Shown here: positions 17,141 to 25,055 of the stretch, piece by piece
Numbering within the stretch: position 1 is the stretch's first letter
Layout: every line of letters begins with the position of its first letter
Assembly (NCBI GenBank): GCA_934102335.1
Contig: CAKOSP010000001.1
Span: forward strand, 248,001-312,000
Length of the DNA stretch: 64,000 nt
DNA from: an uncultured Bacilli bacterium
Lineage (GTDB): Bacteria; Bacillota_I; Bacilli_A; RF39; UBA660
Direction: 5' to 3'
Made by a program: the position numbers and the translations under genes
Notes under the pieces: model-generated
Seen by the model: only the letters and a program-made list of their open reading frames with translations
Told to the model about the DNA's origin: nothing
Databases searched by the model: none

Positions 17141-17395
17141 TTAATTATAACTTTTTAATTGATCCAGAACTTCTTGAACCATTTGCATTTCATCATCATC
17201 TAAATCGTGTAATTTTTCAATGCCTTCTAAAGGATCTAACGAAGACACATAAATATTTTCTTTACCAGTCTCATCCATCGAATGATCAGTATATCCAATA
17301 TAATGTTTTCCAGTTTCTTCAGATTCAAATGTAAACAAAGTTTCACAATCAATTTCTTGACCATTTTTAGTAATTTTAACTATTTCTTGTTCCAC
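17141..17395 (-). CDS. DUF1292 family protein
   Basis: This 84-residue protein resembles the YrzB/DUF1292 family: a short beta-rich N-terminal part (D-C-E-x-L-F-T-F-E-S-x-x-T-G-K-x-Y-I), an acidic linker and a C-terminal D-D-D-E-M-Q-M-V helix. Its molecular function is unknown. The start is a GTG with AGGAG ten bases upstream; no better codon is in frame. A second DUF1292 protein is encoded at 43483-43731 in the conserved ruvX cluster, so this copy is a paralog linked to the 954-residue gene that follows it. Confidence 0.75.
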   Translation of the reverse strand: MEQEIVKITKNGQEIDCETLFTFESEETGKHYIGYTDHSMDETGKENIYVSSLDPLEGIEKLHDLDDDEMQMVQEVLDQLKSYN

Positions 17396-17461
17396 AGCAA
17401 AACAACTCCTTTTTCTCTATGCGTTTATTTTATCATAAATATATATTATTAGCAAGCAATT

Positions 17462-18778
17462 CTAAGGTTCTAGTCTATTAGGGCCTCTAAATATAAATTG
17501 TGTTTCTTTAATACTTGGAATGCCTAATAAAAGCATAGTTAATCTATCTACACCAAGGCCAAATCCACCATGGGGAGGACAACCATATTTAAAAAATTGT
17601 AAATAAAACTTAACATCTTCTTTTAATCCTTTTTCATTAGCGTTTTTTAATAACTCATCATATCTATGTTCCCTTTGAGCACCAGAAGTAATTTCTGTAC
17701 CTCTCCATATTAAATCATAACCTTGAAGTACACCATTTTCATCTCTCATATGATAAAATGGTCTTTTTGTTGCAGCGTAATCAGTAATAAACATAAATTC
17801 AGAACCAAATTTTTCTGAAGCTAATTTATATGTCAAATGTTCTGCCTCAGCATTCATATCTCCAACATCTTCTTTTGGAATCTCAAATCCATATCTTTGA
17901 TTTAATTGTTCATATAAATCTTTCAATTTCATTCTTGGAAAAGGTTTTGTAGGAATTATAACTTCTTTTTGAAATACTTCTTTAATTTGTTCTCCATACT
18001 TATTTTTAACTGCAGTTAGTCCAGCAATTAATAGATCTTCTTCTAAAGACATTACATCTTCATAAGAATCAATATAAGAAAACTCTAAATCAAATGAAGT
18101 AAATTCAGTTGCATGTCTATTAGTATTAGAATTTTCTGCTCTAAATGCTGGGGCAACTTCAAATATTTTTGACATTCCAGCAGCCATAGCCATTTGTTTA
18201 TAAAACTGTGGTGATTGAGCTAAATAAGCTTTTCTATCAAAGTATTTTACTTCAAATACACTGCTTCCAGATTCACTAGCAGTACCAATTAATTTTGGCG
18301 TATGAATTTCCATAAAATCTTGTTTATACAAAAAATCTCTCATAGCTTGGACTAAACAAGATTCAACTTTTCTTATCAAAAGATTTTTTTCATTTCTTAA
18401 ATCTAACCATCTATAATCAAGCCTAGTATCAAGATTTACACCATCTAAGTTATTATAATCAAATGGTAATTCCAAAGCAGTAGATAAAACTTCAATAGAA
18501 GTAGGAATAATTTCTAAACCTCCTAATTTTACTGCTTCGTTTTCTACAACTTTTCCAATAACTTTAATTACCGAATCCTTAGTTAAAGATGAAACTAAAT
18601 TCACCATTTCGGCATTTTTTTCCTCGCTTTTCTCAATAGTAGCTTGCACTTTACCAGTCGAATCTCTCAAAATTAAAAACTGTACCCATTTTTTATCACG
18701 TACTGTGTCAACAAAACCACTATAAGTTATTTCTTTTCCAATATTATTTTTTAATTCATTTACATATACCTTATTCAT
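17462..18778 (-). CDS. Second aspartyl-tRNA synthetase, archaeal/AspS2 type
   Basis: This class IIb synthetase of 438 residues lacks the ~130-residue GAD insertion of bacterial AspRS and has the size and layout of archaeal/eukaryal AspRS: OB fold, then motif 2 at F-R-A-E-N-S-N-T-N-R-H, and motif 3 G-F-G-L-G-V-D-R near the C-terminus. The motif 2 loop and Y-L-A-Q-S-P-Q-F-Y-K-Q are typical of the Asp/Asn branch. AspRS proteins of this type are often non-discriminating and form Asp-tRNA(Asn), the substrate of GatCAB. It is a single-gene unit with AGGAGG ahead of the ATG and a T-box leader of its own. Horizontal origin of this copy is likely but unproven. Confidence 0.88.
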   Translation of the reverse strand: MNKVYVNELKNNIGKEITYSGFVDTVRDKKWVQFLILRDSTGKVQATIEKSEEKNAEMVNLVSSLTKDSVIKVIGKVVENEAVKLGGLEIIPTSIEVLSTALELPFDYNNLDGVNLDTRLDYRWLDLRNEKNLLIRKVESCLVQAMRDFLYKQDFMEIHTPKLIGTASESGSSVFEVKYFDRKAYLAQSPQFYKQMAMAAGMSKIFEVAPAFRAENSNTNRHATEFTSFDLEFSYIDSYEDVMSLEEDLLIAGLTAVKNKYGEQIKEVFQKEVIIPTKPFPRMKLKDLYEQLNQRYGFEIPKEDVGDMNAEAEHLTYKLASEKFGSEFMFITDYAATKRPFYHMRDENGVLQGYDLIWRGTEITSGAQREHRYDELLKNANEKGLKEDVKFYLQFFKYGCPPHGGFGLGVDRLTMLLLGIPSIKETQFIFRGPNRLEP

Positions 18779-18792
18779 ATATCCTCCTAAAT

Positions 18793-18988
18793 AAAAAAAC
18801 TCTACAAATATAAGGGCGAATTACCGCGGTACCACCTTATTTCATAGAGTCCTATGCACTTTATCTTTAACGCTGATTTGCGTATTATTTACCGTTTAAT
18901 GTCTTCATCATATCATTTTGCCAATTTTCACCAAACATTAGCTCTCTTTAAAAAATAAATAAAATTACTCCTTTAAACAAATAATTAC
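18793..18988 (-). promoter_or_regulatory. T-box riboswitch upstream of the second AspRS
   Basis: The leader carries AAGGTGGTACCGCG and a terminator formed by ACTCTA/TAGAGT arms followed by seven T (18793-18799). Near the 5' end is the characteristic AGAGAGCTAAT...TTTGGTG...ATTGGC stem-loop. A GAC triplet (18901-18903) next to a potential stem I helix fits an Asp specifier. The ribosome site AGGAGG lies just after the terminator. Confidence 0.9.
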
Positions 18989-18994
18989 TACTTA

Positions 18995-19023
18995 ATTATA
19001 CATTTATTTTAAAAATGTGTCAA
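18995..19023 (-). promoter_or_regulatory. Consensus promoter of the second T-box leader
   Basis: TTGACA (19018-19023) and TATAAT (18995-19000) are exactly 17 bases apart, a perfect sigma-A consensus that predicts strong constitutive initiation, with control left to the T-box. Confidence 0.85.
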
Positions 19024-19036
19024 TTTGATTATTAAT

Positions 19037-20803
19037 TTAATCACGTTTTCTTCTTAAAGTAGGTCCAAAATGTAATTTAGTATCTATATTCATCTCTTTT
19101 AATTTATTATATTCCTCCGAATAAGTGTTTTCTATTTTTTTTACTATATTCTCAATATCTTGAGGATCAACATTAAAAGTCTTAGCTAAAGTAGCAGCTG
19201 AATAATCTTTATCATTAATATTTCCACTTTTAAAAAGTGCTAGCATAACTTCATTCATCGAATAAATAGAAACTAAATGATAAACAATAGGATCAAGTAA
19301 AGCTTTTTTAGCAGTACTATAATCATCAGATGTAATCTCCTCTTTTTGGGTTTCTTTATTATCAATAGTCATTTTAGTTAATTTGTATTTTATTTTATTT
19401 ACTAACCTATTAAACTTTGTTGTTTGTTCTCTACTCATTTTTCCTGATTCTATAGAATCAATATTATGAGCAAATTTTAAAGAAATCAAATGAAGCTCTT
19501 TTTCACTTAAGCTGCTTAAAACAGCATCAATTTCTTCTTTAGAATATCCTTCAAAATAATCATATATTGTATCATTTTTTTGAATTAAATTATCTAAATT
19601 TTTAAGCCTACGTTTAATTTTTTGTATAATACTGCTTATTTTATTCAATTGTTCACGATTAAATCTGTCTTTTAAGCTACCAGCTTCACTTCTATCAAAT
19701 CTTTGTTCAATTAGTTTGCGTTCTTCTTCTGAAAGCATACTCAAAACACAGTCAATTTTTTCTTTATCAAATTCATACAAAAATTCATATATATTTGAAT
19801 AACATCTACGACCATAATTAAATTCGGGTAACGCATCTGGATCAAAAATTATTTTTCCATTTTCATTTTTTCTAATATATCTTCTCATAATACGTAATGA
19901 CCAAAAAATATAATGATTAATATAATTTATAGGGCAACCGACTTGTTCTGCCAATTCTCGTTTATTCAAATAAATTCCATAAAATCCAAAGCAAAGTTTT
20001 ATTGATTTTTTATATTTTTCAGGTAAACTATTAACTAATTTATGTAAATACTTAAAAATTTCGTTTTTATCTGAATTTTCTACAAATTCGTCAATTCTAT
20101 TTTCATCATCACTAATTAAATCAGAAAGTAGTTTTTCTTCTCCATCTTTTCCAGTATAAATAGGAGTATTCAAACTTTGTACATAAATCCGTTTTTTGCC
20201 AAATACTCTTAATGTTCTTAAAATTTCGTTTAGAATACATATATATGCATAATTGGTAAAACTTGATTGTTTAGTTTTATCGTAACTATCAATAGCTCTT
20301 AGTAATCCTACACACCCTATTGAAATTAAATCTTCCTTTTCATATTCAGTAGGGCCTATATGTTTATGTACAATAAATAAAACTAACTTAATATAATGTT
20401 CAGCAATGGTTTTTTTGGCATTTAAATCACCTTGATAAAATTTATCAAACAATAAATCTATTTCTTCAGAAGGTAATGGATCCAAAATCTGGCTGCCAGT
20501 AAACGGTACATTTGGACTAGGAATTGAGGTATTATTTTCTTTGTTTACAAAATTGGACTCTATCATCAAATTTTCTACTTTATCAATGATATCCAAAAAA
20601 TCGGATGAATTTGACAATTCAAAATCTTCCTCATTCTTTTCTAAAATAGACCTTAATAAATCTATTTCATCACTTTTTAATTTTTTTAAAGCTTGATCTA
20701 CTTGAGACCTTGTATAACCATCAAAAAAATCATAAATGCTATTTTGTTCAACAATGTTATCTTGATTAGATTCATCAGATAACATACTTTTTTCATTATT
20801 CAT
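19037..20803 (-). CDS. Sigma-70-like factor with three repeated modules
   Basis: The 588-residue protein contains a sigma region 2-like core (about residues 110-205), with E-D-L-I-S-I-G-C-V-G-L-L-R-A-I-D and F-T-N-Y-A-Y-I-C-I-L-N-E-I, and a region 4-like part (about 255-312) with L-P-E-K-Y-K-K and an E-L-A-E-Q-V-G-C helix-turn-helix. A ~30-residue unit I-Y-[DE]-[YF]-x-x-x-[YF]-x-K-E-x-I-D-x-V-L-S-x-L-S-x-x-E-x-x-L-I occurs near residues 23, 338 and 413. The latter two copies are each followed by R-E-Q ... I-x-K-I-K-x-x-L. The start at the ATG at 20803 has GGGGGAT upstream; the longer frame begins at a TTG inside that site. It probably directs RNA polymerase to a special promoter set; the target is unknown. 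Confidence 0.75.
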   Translation of the reverse strand: MNNEKSMLSDESNQDNIVEQNSIYDFFDGYTRSQVDQALKKLKSDEIDLLRSILEKNEEDFELSNSSDFLDIIDKVENLMIESNFVNKENNTSIPSPNVPFTGSQILDPLPSEEIDLLFDKFYQGDLNAKKTIAEHYIKLVLFIVHKHIGPTEYEKEDLISIGCVGLLRAIDSYDKTKQSSFTNYAYICILNEILRTLRVFGKKRIYVQSLNTPIYTGKDGEEKLLSDLISDDENRIDEFVENSDKNEIFKYLHKLVNSLPEKYKKSIKLCFGFYGIYLNKRELAEQVGCPINYINHYIFWSLRIMRRYIRKNENGKIIFDPDALPEFNYGRRCYSNIYEFLYEFDKEKIDCVLSMLSEEERKLIEQRFDRSEAGSLKDRFNREQLNKISSIIQKIKRRLKNLDNLIQKNDTIYDYFEGYSKEEIDAVLSSLSEKELHLISLKFAHNIDSIESGKMSREQTTKFNRLVNKIKYKLTKMTIDNKETQKEEITSDDYSTAKKALLDPIVYHLVSIYSMNEVMLALFKSGNINDKDYSAATLAKTFNVDPQDIENIVKKIENTYSEEYNKLKEMNIDTKLHFGPTLRRKRD

Positions 20804-20848
20804 ATAATCCCCCAATAAAAATATTATTAAATACTTTTTGACACCCTT

Positions 20849-20876
20849 ATACTAACATATTTTTATTTTTTTGCAA
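20849..20876 (-). promoter_or_regulatory. Possible promoter of the sigma-like gene
   Basis: TTGCAA (20871-20876) and TAGTAT (20849-20854) are 16 bases apart, about 45 bases ahead of the start codon. The match is moderate. Confidence 0.35.
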
Positions 20877-20889
20877 CAATTATATAATT

Positions 20890-21324
20890 TTAATTAGAAA
20901 GAGCTATTGTAATTGGGCCATCATTTTCTATACTTACTAACATATCTGCGCCAAAAACGCCAGAATAAGTATTTACATATTCTTGAAGTTTCTGATTAAA
21001 ATATTCATATAATTTTATAGCGTCCTCGCCTTTCATAGCTTCTATATAAGACGGTCTATTGCCCTTTTTAGTATCTGCATATAGTGTAAATTGACTTATT
21101 GAAAGAATTTGACCATGAACATCTAAAATAGATTTATTCATAACACCATTTTCATCATCAAATATTCTTAAATTTATAATTTTTTTAACCATTTTATTTA
21201 CATTATCTTCAGTATCAGAATTCGTAAAGCCCACTAAAATAACTAAACCAAAGTCAATTTTATTTATAAGTTTTTTCTCCACGGAAACACTTGATTTTTT
21301 AGATCTTTGAACTATAACTCTCAT
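20890..21324 (-). CDS. dtd: D-aminoacyl-tRNA deacylase
   Basis: DTD hydrolyses D-aminoacyl-tRNA (and Gly-tRNA(Ala)), protecting translation from D-amino acids. The two family motifs are present: S-Q-F-T-L-Y near residue 77, and N-D-G-P-I-T-I near the C-terminus as the G-P-V-T-I equivalent that forms the cross-subunit Gly-cisPro site. The length of 144 residues is normal. Its ATG overlaps the rel stop codon (TAATG), with AAGGAG inside the rel end, so it is translationally coupled to rel, as in many Bacillota. Confidence 0.95.
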   Translation of the reverse strand: MRVIVQRSKKSSVSVEKKLINKIDFGLVILVGFTNSDTEDNVNKMVKKIINLRIFDDENGVMNKSILDVHGQILSISQFTLYADTKKGNRPSYIEAMKGEDAIKLYEYFNQKLQEYVNTYSGVFGADMLVSIENDGPITIALSN

Positions 21325-23432
21325 TATATCTCCTTCGTAACATCAGTAACATGTGGTAAAATTCTAAATGCTGATATAGCTTTATCTAAAGTTTCTTTAT
21401 CCTTAGTTTGGACACATAATTCATACATAATTTCATTATTTTTATTAATAGAATTAAATGATTTTATAATGATTCCTTTTTTAGTAGCAATTTCAATAAT
21501 TTTTGATAATATATCTTCTTCAATATTCATATGAATATAAATATTTGTTAAAAATGTATTTTTAGTATCATAATTCCACATAACATTTACTACTCTATCT
21601 GTTATATCATTTACATTTTTACAATTTGCTTTATGAATTTTAATACCTTGATTTTTTGTAATATAACCTACAATATCATCGCCTTTAACTGGTTTACAAC
21701 ATTTAGCCATAGTAATTAAAACATCATAATTACCATCAACAATAATATCACCTTTATGATTTATCTCCTTTATATTGCTTTTCTTTTTATCAAGAATAAC
21801 ATCAGTAACGCTTTCATCTTCATTATTATTCACTAAATTTATAATAAATCCGGCCGTATATCTAAAAGACCCAATAGATAAATACATATCATCTTCATCT
21901 TTAAACTTTAATTCACCTATAATCTTATTTAATGCTTCTTGAGTAAAAACTTCAGAAAAAGCTAAATGTCTTTTCCTAAGTTCTTTTTCCAAAATATCTT
22001 TTCCTTTTAATACATATTCTTCATGATCTTTTTTACTAAAATAAGACTTAATTTTAGTTACTGCTTGCGGAGTACGAACAAAAGAAAGCCAATCCTTATT
22101 TGGAACACTATTAGGATTAGTTTTAATCTTAACTATATCCCCATCTTGTAATTCATATGAAAATGGTACAATAACATCATTTACCAAAGCCCCAATAGTT
22201 GTATCACCTATTTTTGTATGAATTCTATAAGCAAAATCAATTGGCGTAGAGCCTTTTGGAAGTTCCATAACATCACCTTTAGGCGTATAAACATAAATCA
22301 TATCGGAAATAATTTCTTGCTCAATATCAGCATTTGAACTTTCATTTGATTCTATAATGTTTCTATAAATTTCCAACTTTTGTTCCATTATTGTTTGTGC
22401 TTTTTTAGCCCCTTTTTCTTTATAAGACCAATGTGATGCAATACCTTTTTCAGCTATTTCATCCATTTCATAAGTTCTTACTTGAACCTCAAACACTTTA
22501 CCGTCAACACCAAATACAGTAGTATGTAAAGACTGATACATATTTTCTTTTGGTTGAGCTATATAATCTTTAAATCTATTAGGAACAGGTCTAAATTTAG
22601 AGTGTATAAGACCAATTACTGTGTAACATTCAGATATTTTATCTACAAAAATTCTTAAAGCTAAAATATCATAAATATCATTCCATTTTTTGCCATTACT
22701 TAATTTGTTATAAATACTATAAACGCTCTTAACTCTACCTTTAATTTCAAATTTAATATTATTCTCATTTAAAAGATCAATTAAAGATTCTTTCATATCC
22801 TCAAGAGAATCATTTAATTCTTCAACTGTGTCATTTAACTTTTCGACAATATCAGCATATGCGTCTGGTTTTAGATAGTATAAACAAAGATTCTCTAACT
22901 CACTTTTTATAGAGTTTATACCTAATCTATGAGCTATAGGAATTAAAACATCCATAGTTTCTCTAGCTTTTTGTTTTTGTTTAGCAGGATTAACAGCCCA
23001 GTTAGTACGCATGTTATGCAATCTATCAGCTAATTTTATATAAAGAACTCTTACATCCTCACTCATTCCTACTAAGACTTTTCTTAAATATATTTTACTT
23101 GATTCAGATTCATCTGGTAATTCAAGTTTATTTATTTTTGAAACAGAATCAACTATTTTAGCAATATTTTCTCCAAATTCTTCATTCAGTTTTTCATAAC
23201 TAGAATGTCCATTATTTATAACTTCATGTAATAATGCTCCCATTATTGTTATATAATCGACATTTAAATCAACTAAAATATTTGCTACCTCTAAAGGATG
23301 AGTTATATAATCATCATTTGTAAGTCTTTTCATACCTTTATGATTTTCTAAAGCATATAAATAAGCCTTGTGAATTTTATCAATATTAGTTTTATCTTTT
23401 ATTTTATCTTCTAATTTTTCTATCGTAATCAT
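21324..23432 (-). CDS. rel: Rel/SpoT-type (p)ppGpp synthetase with degenerate hydrolase site
   Basis: This 702-residue long RSH has an HD domain (1-190), a synthetase domain (~230-350), TGS (~385-445), a zinc-finger/helical part with C-C-K-P near 590 and a C-terminal ACT domain. The synthetase motifs are intact: G-R-V-K-S-V-Y-S-I-Y, Y-D-I-L-A-L-R, R-F-K-D-Y-I-A and N-M-Y-Q-S-L-H-T-T. In the hydrolase, His45 and Asp136 (L-A-D-R-L-H-N-M-R-T) remain, but the H-D motif reads His69-Glu70 and the usual E-D pair is Asn73-Asn74. Hydrolysis of (p)ppGpp is therefore probably weak or lost. It overlaps comN upstream and dtd downstream by TAATG. Confidence 0.93.
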   Translation of the reverse strand: MITIEKLEDKIKDKTNIDKIHKAYLYALENHKGMKRLTNDDYITHPLEVANILVDLNVDYITIMGALLHEVINNGHSSYEKLNEEFGENIAKIVDSVSKINKLELPDESESSKIYLRKVLVGMSEDVRVLYIKLADRLHNMRTNWAVNPAKQKQKARETMDVLIPIAHRLGINSIKSELENLCLYYLKPDAYADIVEKLNDTVEELNDSLEDMKESLIDLLNENNIKFEIKGRVKSVYSIYNKLSNGKKWNDIYDILALRIFVDKISECYTVIGLIHSKFRPVPNRFKDYIAQPKENMYQSLHTTVFGVDGKVFEVQVRTYEMDEIAEKGIASHWSYKEKGAKKAQTIMEQKLEIYRNIIESNESSNADIEQEIISDMIYVYTPKGDVMELPKGSTPIDFAYRIHTKIGDTTIGALVNDVIVPFSYELQDGDIVKIKTNPNSVPNKDWLSFVRTPQAVTKIKSYFSKKDHEEYVLKGKDILEKELRKRHLAFSEVFTQEALNKIIGELKFKDEDDMYLSIGSFRYTAGFIINLVNNNEDESVTDVILDKKKSNIKEINHKGDIIVDGNYDVLITMAKCCKPVKGDDIVGYITKNQGIKIHKANCKNVNDITDRVVNVMWNYDTKNTFLTNIYIHMNIEEDILSKIIEIATKKGIIIKSFNSINKNNEIMYELCVQTKDKETLDKAISAFRILPHVTDVTKEI

Positions 23433-23686
23433 TATTTTGCCACCTGTTTTAAATTTTTTATGTAAAAGTATATGCTATCATCATTCGAATTTAAAATATC
23501 AGAAACCATATCATATAAAGTTAAATTCTTTTTATCTTTCCAAATATTATTTTTTAAATAATTCCATATATCTAACTCAGTAATATTAGATTTAAATAAA
23601 TTATTGATACTCTGCTTTTTGGTAGTTAAAGCTGGAAATAAACGTTTATATAATTCGGTAATTGTCTTAAATTTAATTTCTTCCAT
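23432..23686 (-). CDS. ComN-like post-transcriptional regulator
   Basis: This 84-residue protein resembles the ComN/YrzD family (Post_transc_reg), which in B. subtilis affects comE mRNA. I recognise it by size, by the helical pattern with W-x-Y-L-K-N-x-x-W near the centre and Y-D-M-V-x-D-I-L, and by position: comN sits between spoVB and rel in Bacillus order. The start is the ATG at 23686 (a TTG one codon earlier is possible), with AAAGGA upstream. Its stop codon overlaps the rel start. The link to competence would suit the comEA/comEC genes elsewhere in the window, but that is inference. Confidence 0.7.
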   Translation of the reverse strand: MEEIKFKTITELYKRLFPALTTKKQSINNLFKSNITELDIWNYLKNNIWKDKKNLTLYDMVSDILNSNDDSIYFYIKNLKQVAK

Positions 23687-23753
23687 CAAATATCAAATCC
23701 TTTTTCATATATTTATTATATAACAATTAAAGTTTTTTTAAAAGGAGAAATGG

Positions 23754-25055
23754 ATGTTGAAAAAACGTAATATTTATTTTAAATCTACTATTTATTTAAT
23801 AATTGGAGGCTTTATAACTCGTAGTTTAGGATTTATTATCAAAATCATTTATTCAAGAATACTAAAAGATGAAGGAATTGGTTTACTAACAATTGTTATG
23901 CCAACATATTCCATCTTATTAACTATAACTTCTTTAGCACTACCAATAGCTTTATCAAAATTGGTAGCCGAAAATAAAAAAAGATTTGTAAAACTAATGA
24001 GTAATTCTACTATTATTGTATTAATAGTTAATTTCTTAGTAATCATTTTAATGATTATATTCAGTGATTTTATTGCAAATAACTTATTGCATGAACCACG
24101 ATGTAAAGGTCTATTAATAGCTATGAGTTTTACCTTTCCATTTGTTTCTGCATCTTCAATAATTAAAGGTTATTTTAATGGAAAGCAAAGAACTTTACCA
24201 TATATGATTTCTAATGTTTTAGAACAATTATTAAGACTTATCATAATAATTATTGTAATTCCCATACTATATCAAAAATCAGTCTATCTTGCAGTAAAGG
24301 GACTGCTTTTAATGTCCATTATTTCTGAAATTTTCAGTATAGTAGTCTTTATGTTTTTTATTCCTAAAAACGTTAAAATTGATTTAAAAACTCTAAAACC
24401 TGATTTTGAAACCCAAAAAGATATCTTAAACATTGCTATACCTACAGTTTCCGGAAGGGTTATTGGCAATATTGGATACTTTTTAGAACCAATAATTTTA
24501 ACTAATTTATTACTTTTAATGGGTTATTCAAATGAATATATAATAATGGAATACGGATTTTATAATGCCTATTCACTATCTTTATTAACAATGCCATTAT
24601 TTTTCATAGCAGCTATTTCTAACACTATTATTCCTGAAATAAGCAAATATCGAGAATTAAGAAACGATTTTATGGTAAAAAGAAGAATAAAGCAAAGCCT
24701 TTTATCTGTTTTCTTAGTAGGAGTTTTCTTTTCAATTATCATTATTATTTTCAGAATACCACTTTTAAAATTACTTTATAATACCACTAATGGTGCTAAT
24801 TATATTTTAATTCTTGCTCCGTTCTTTGCTTTATTTTATTTAGAAAGTGTTTTATATTCTGTATTACAAGCTAGTGGCTTTGCCAAAAAAGCTATGACAA
24901 TTTCTTTAAATGGGGTAATAGTAAAACTTCTAAGCATGTCCTTATTGTGTTTATTAAAAACAGGAATGTATTCTCTAGTTATAGCCGAAATAATTAATAT
25001 TTTAACTGTAGTTTTCTTAAACTTTAAAACCATAAAAAAAGAAAAATTAATTTAA
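23754..25055 (+). CDS. SpoVB-like polysaccharide/lipid flippase (MVF/MATE superfamily)
   Basis: The 433-residue protein is almost wholly membrane-embedded, with about 12 hydrophobic helices. The first contains G-G-F-I-T-R-S-L-G-F-I-I-K, and the I-Y-S-R-I-L-K-D-E-G-I-G-L-L signature typical of SpoVB/MurJ-like exporters follows. Members move lipid-linked wall precursors; SpoVB acts on spore cortex, while paralogs serve vegetative walls. AAGGAG precedes the ATG at 23754. The gene is divergent from comN, as expected from Bacillus order, and overlaps the end of mutS by four bases. Confidence 0.88.
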   Translation: MLKKRNIYFKSTIYLIIGGFITRSLGFIIKIIYSRILKDEGIGLLTIVMPTYSILLTITSLALPIALSKLVAENKKRFVKLMSNSTIIVLIVNFLVIILMIIFSDFIANNLLHEPRCKGLLIAMSFTFPFVSASSIIKGYFNGKQRTLPYMISNVLEQLLRLIIIIIVIPILYQKSVYLAVKGLLLMSIISEIFSIVVFMFFIPKNVKIDLKTLKPDFETQKDILNIAIPTVSGRVIGNIGYFLEPIILTNLLLLMGYSNEYIIMEYGFYNAYSLSLLTMPLFFIAAISNTIIPEISKYRELRNDFMVKRRIKQSLLSVFLVGVFFSIIIIIFRIPLLKLLYNTTNGANYILILAPFFALFYLESVLYSVLQASGFAKKAMTISLNGVIVKLLSMSLLCLLKTGMYSLVIAEIINILTVVFLNFKTIKKEKLI

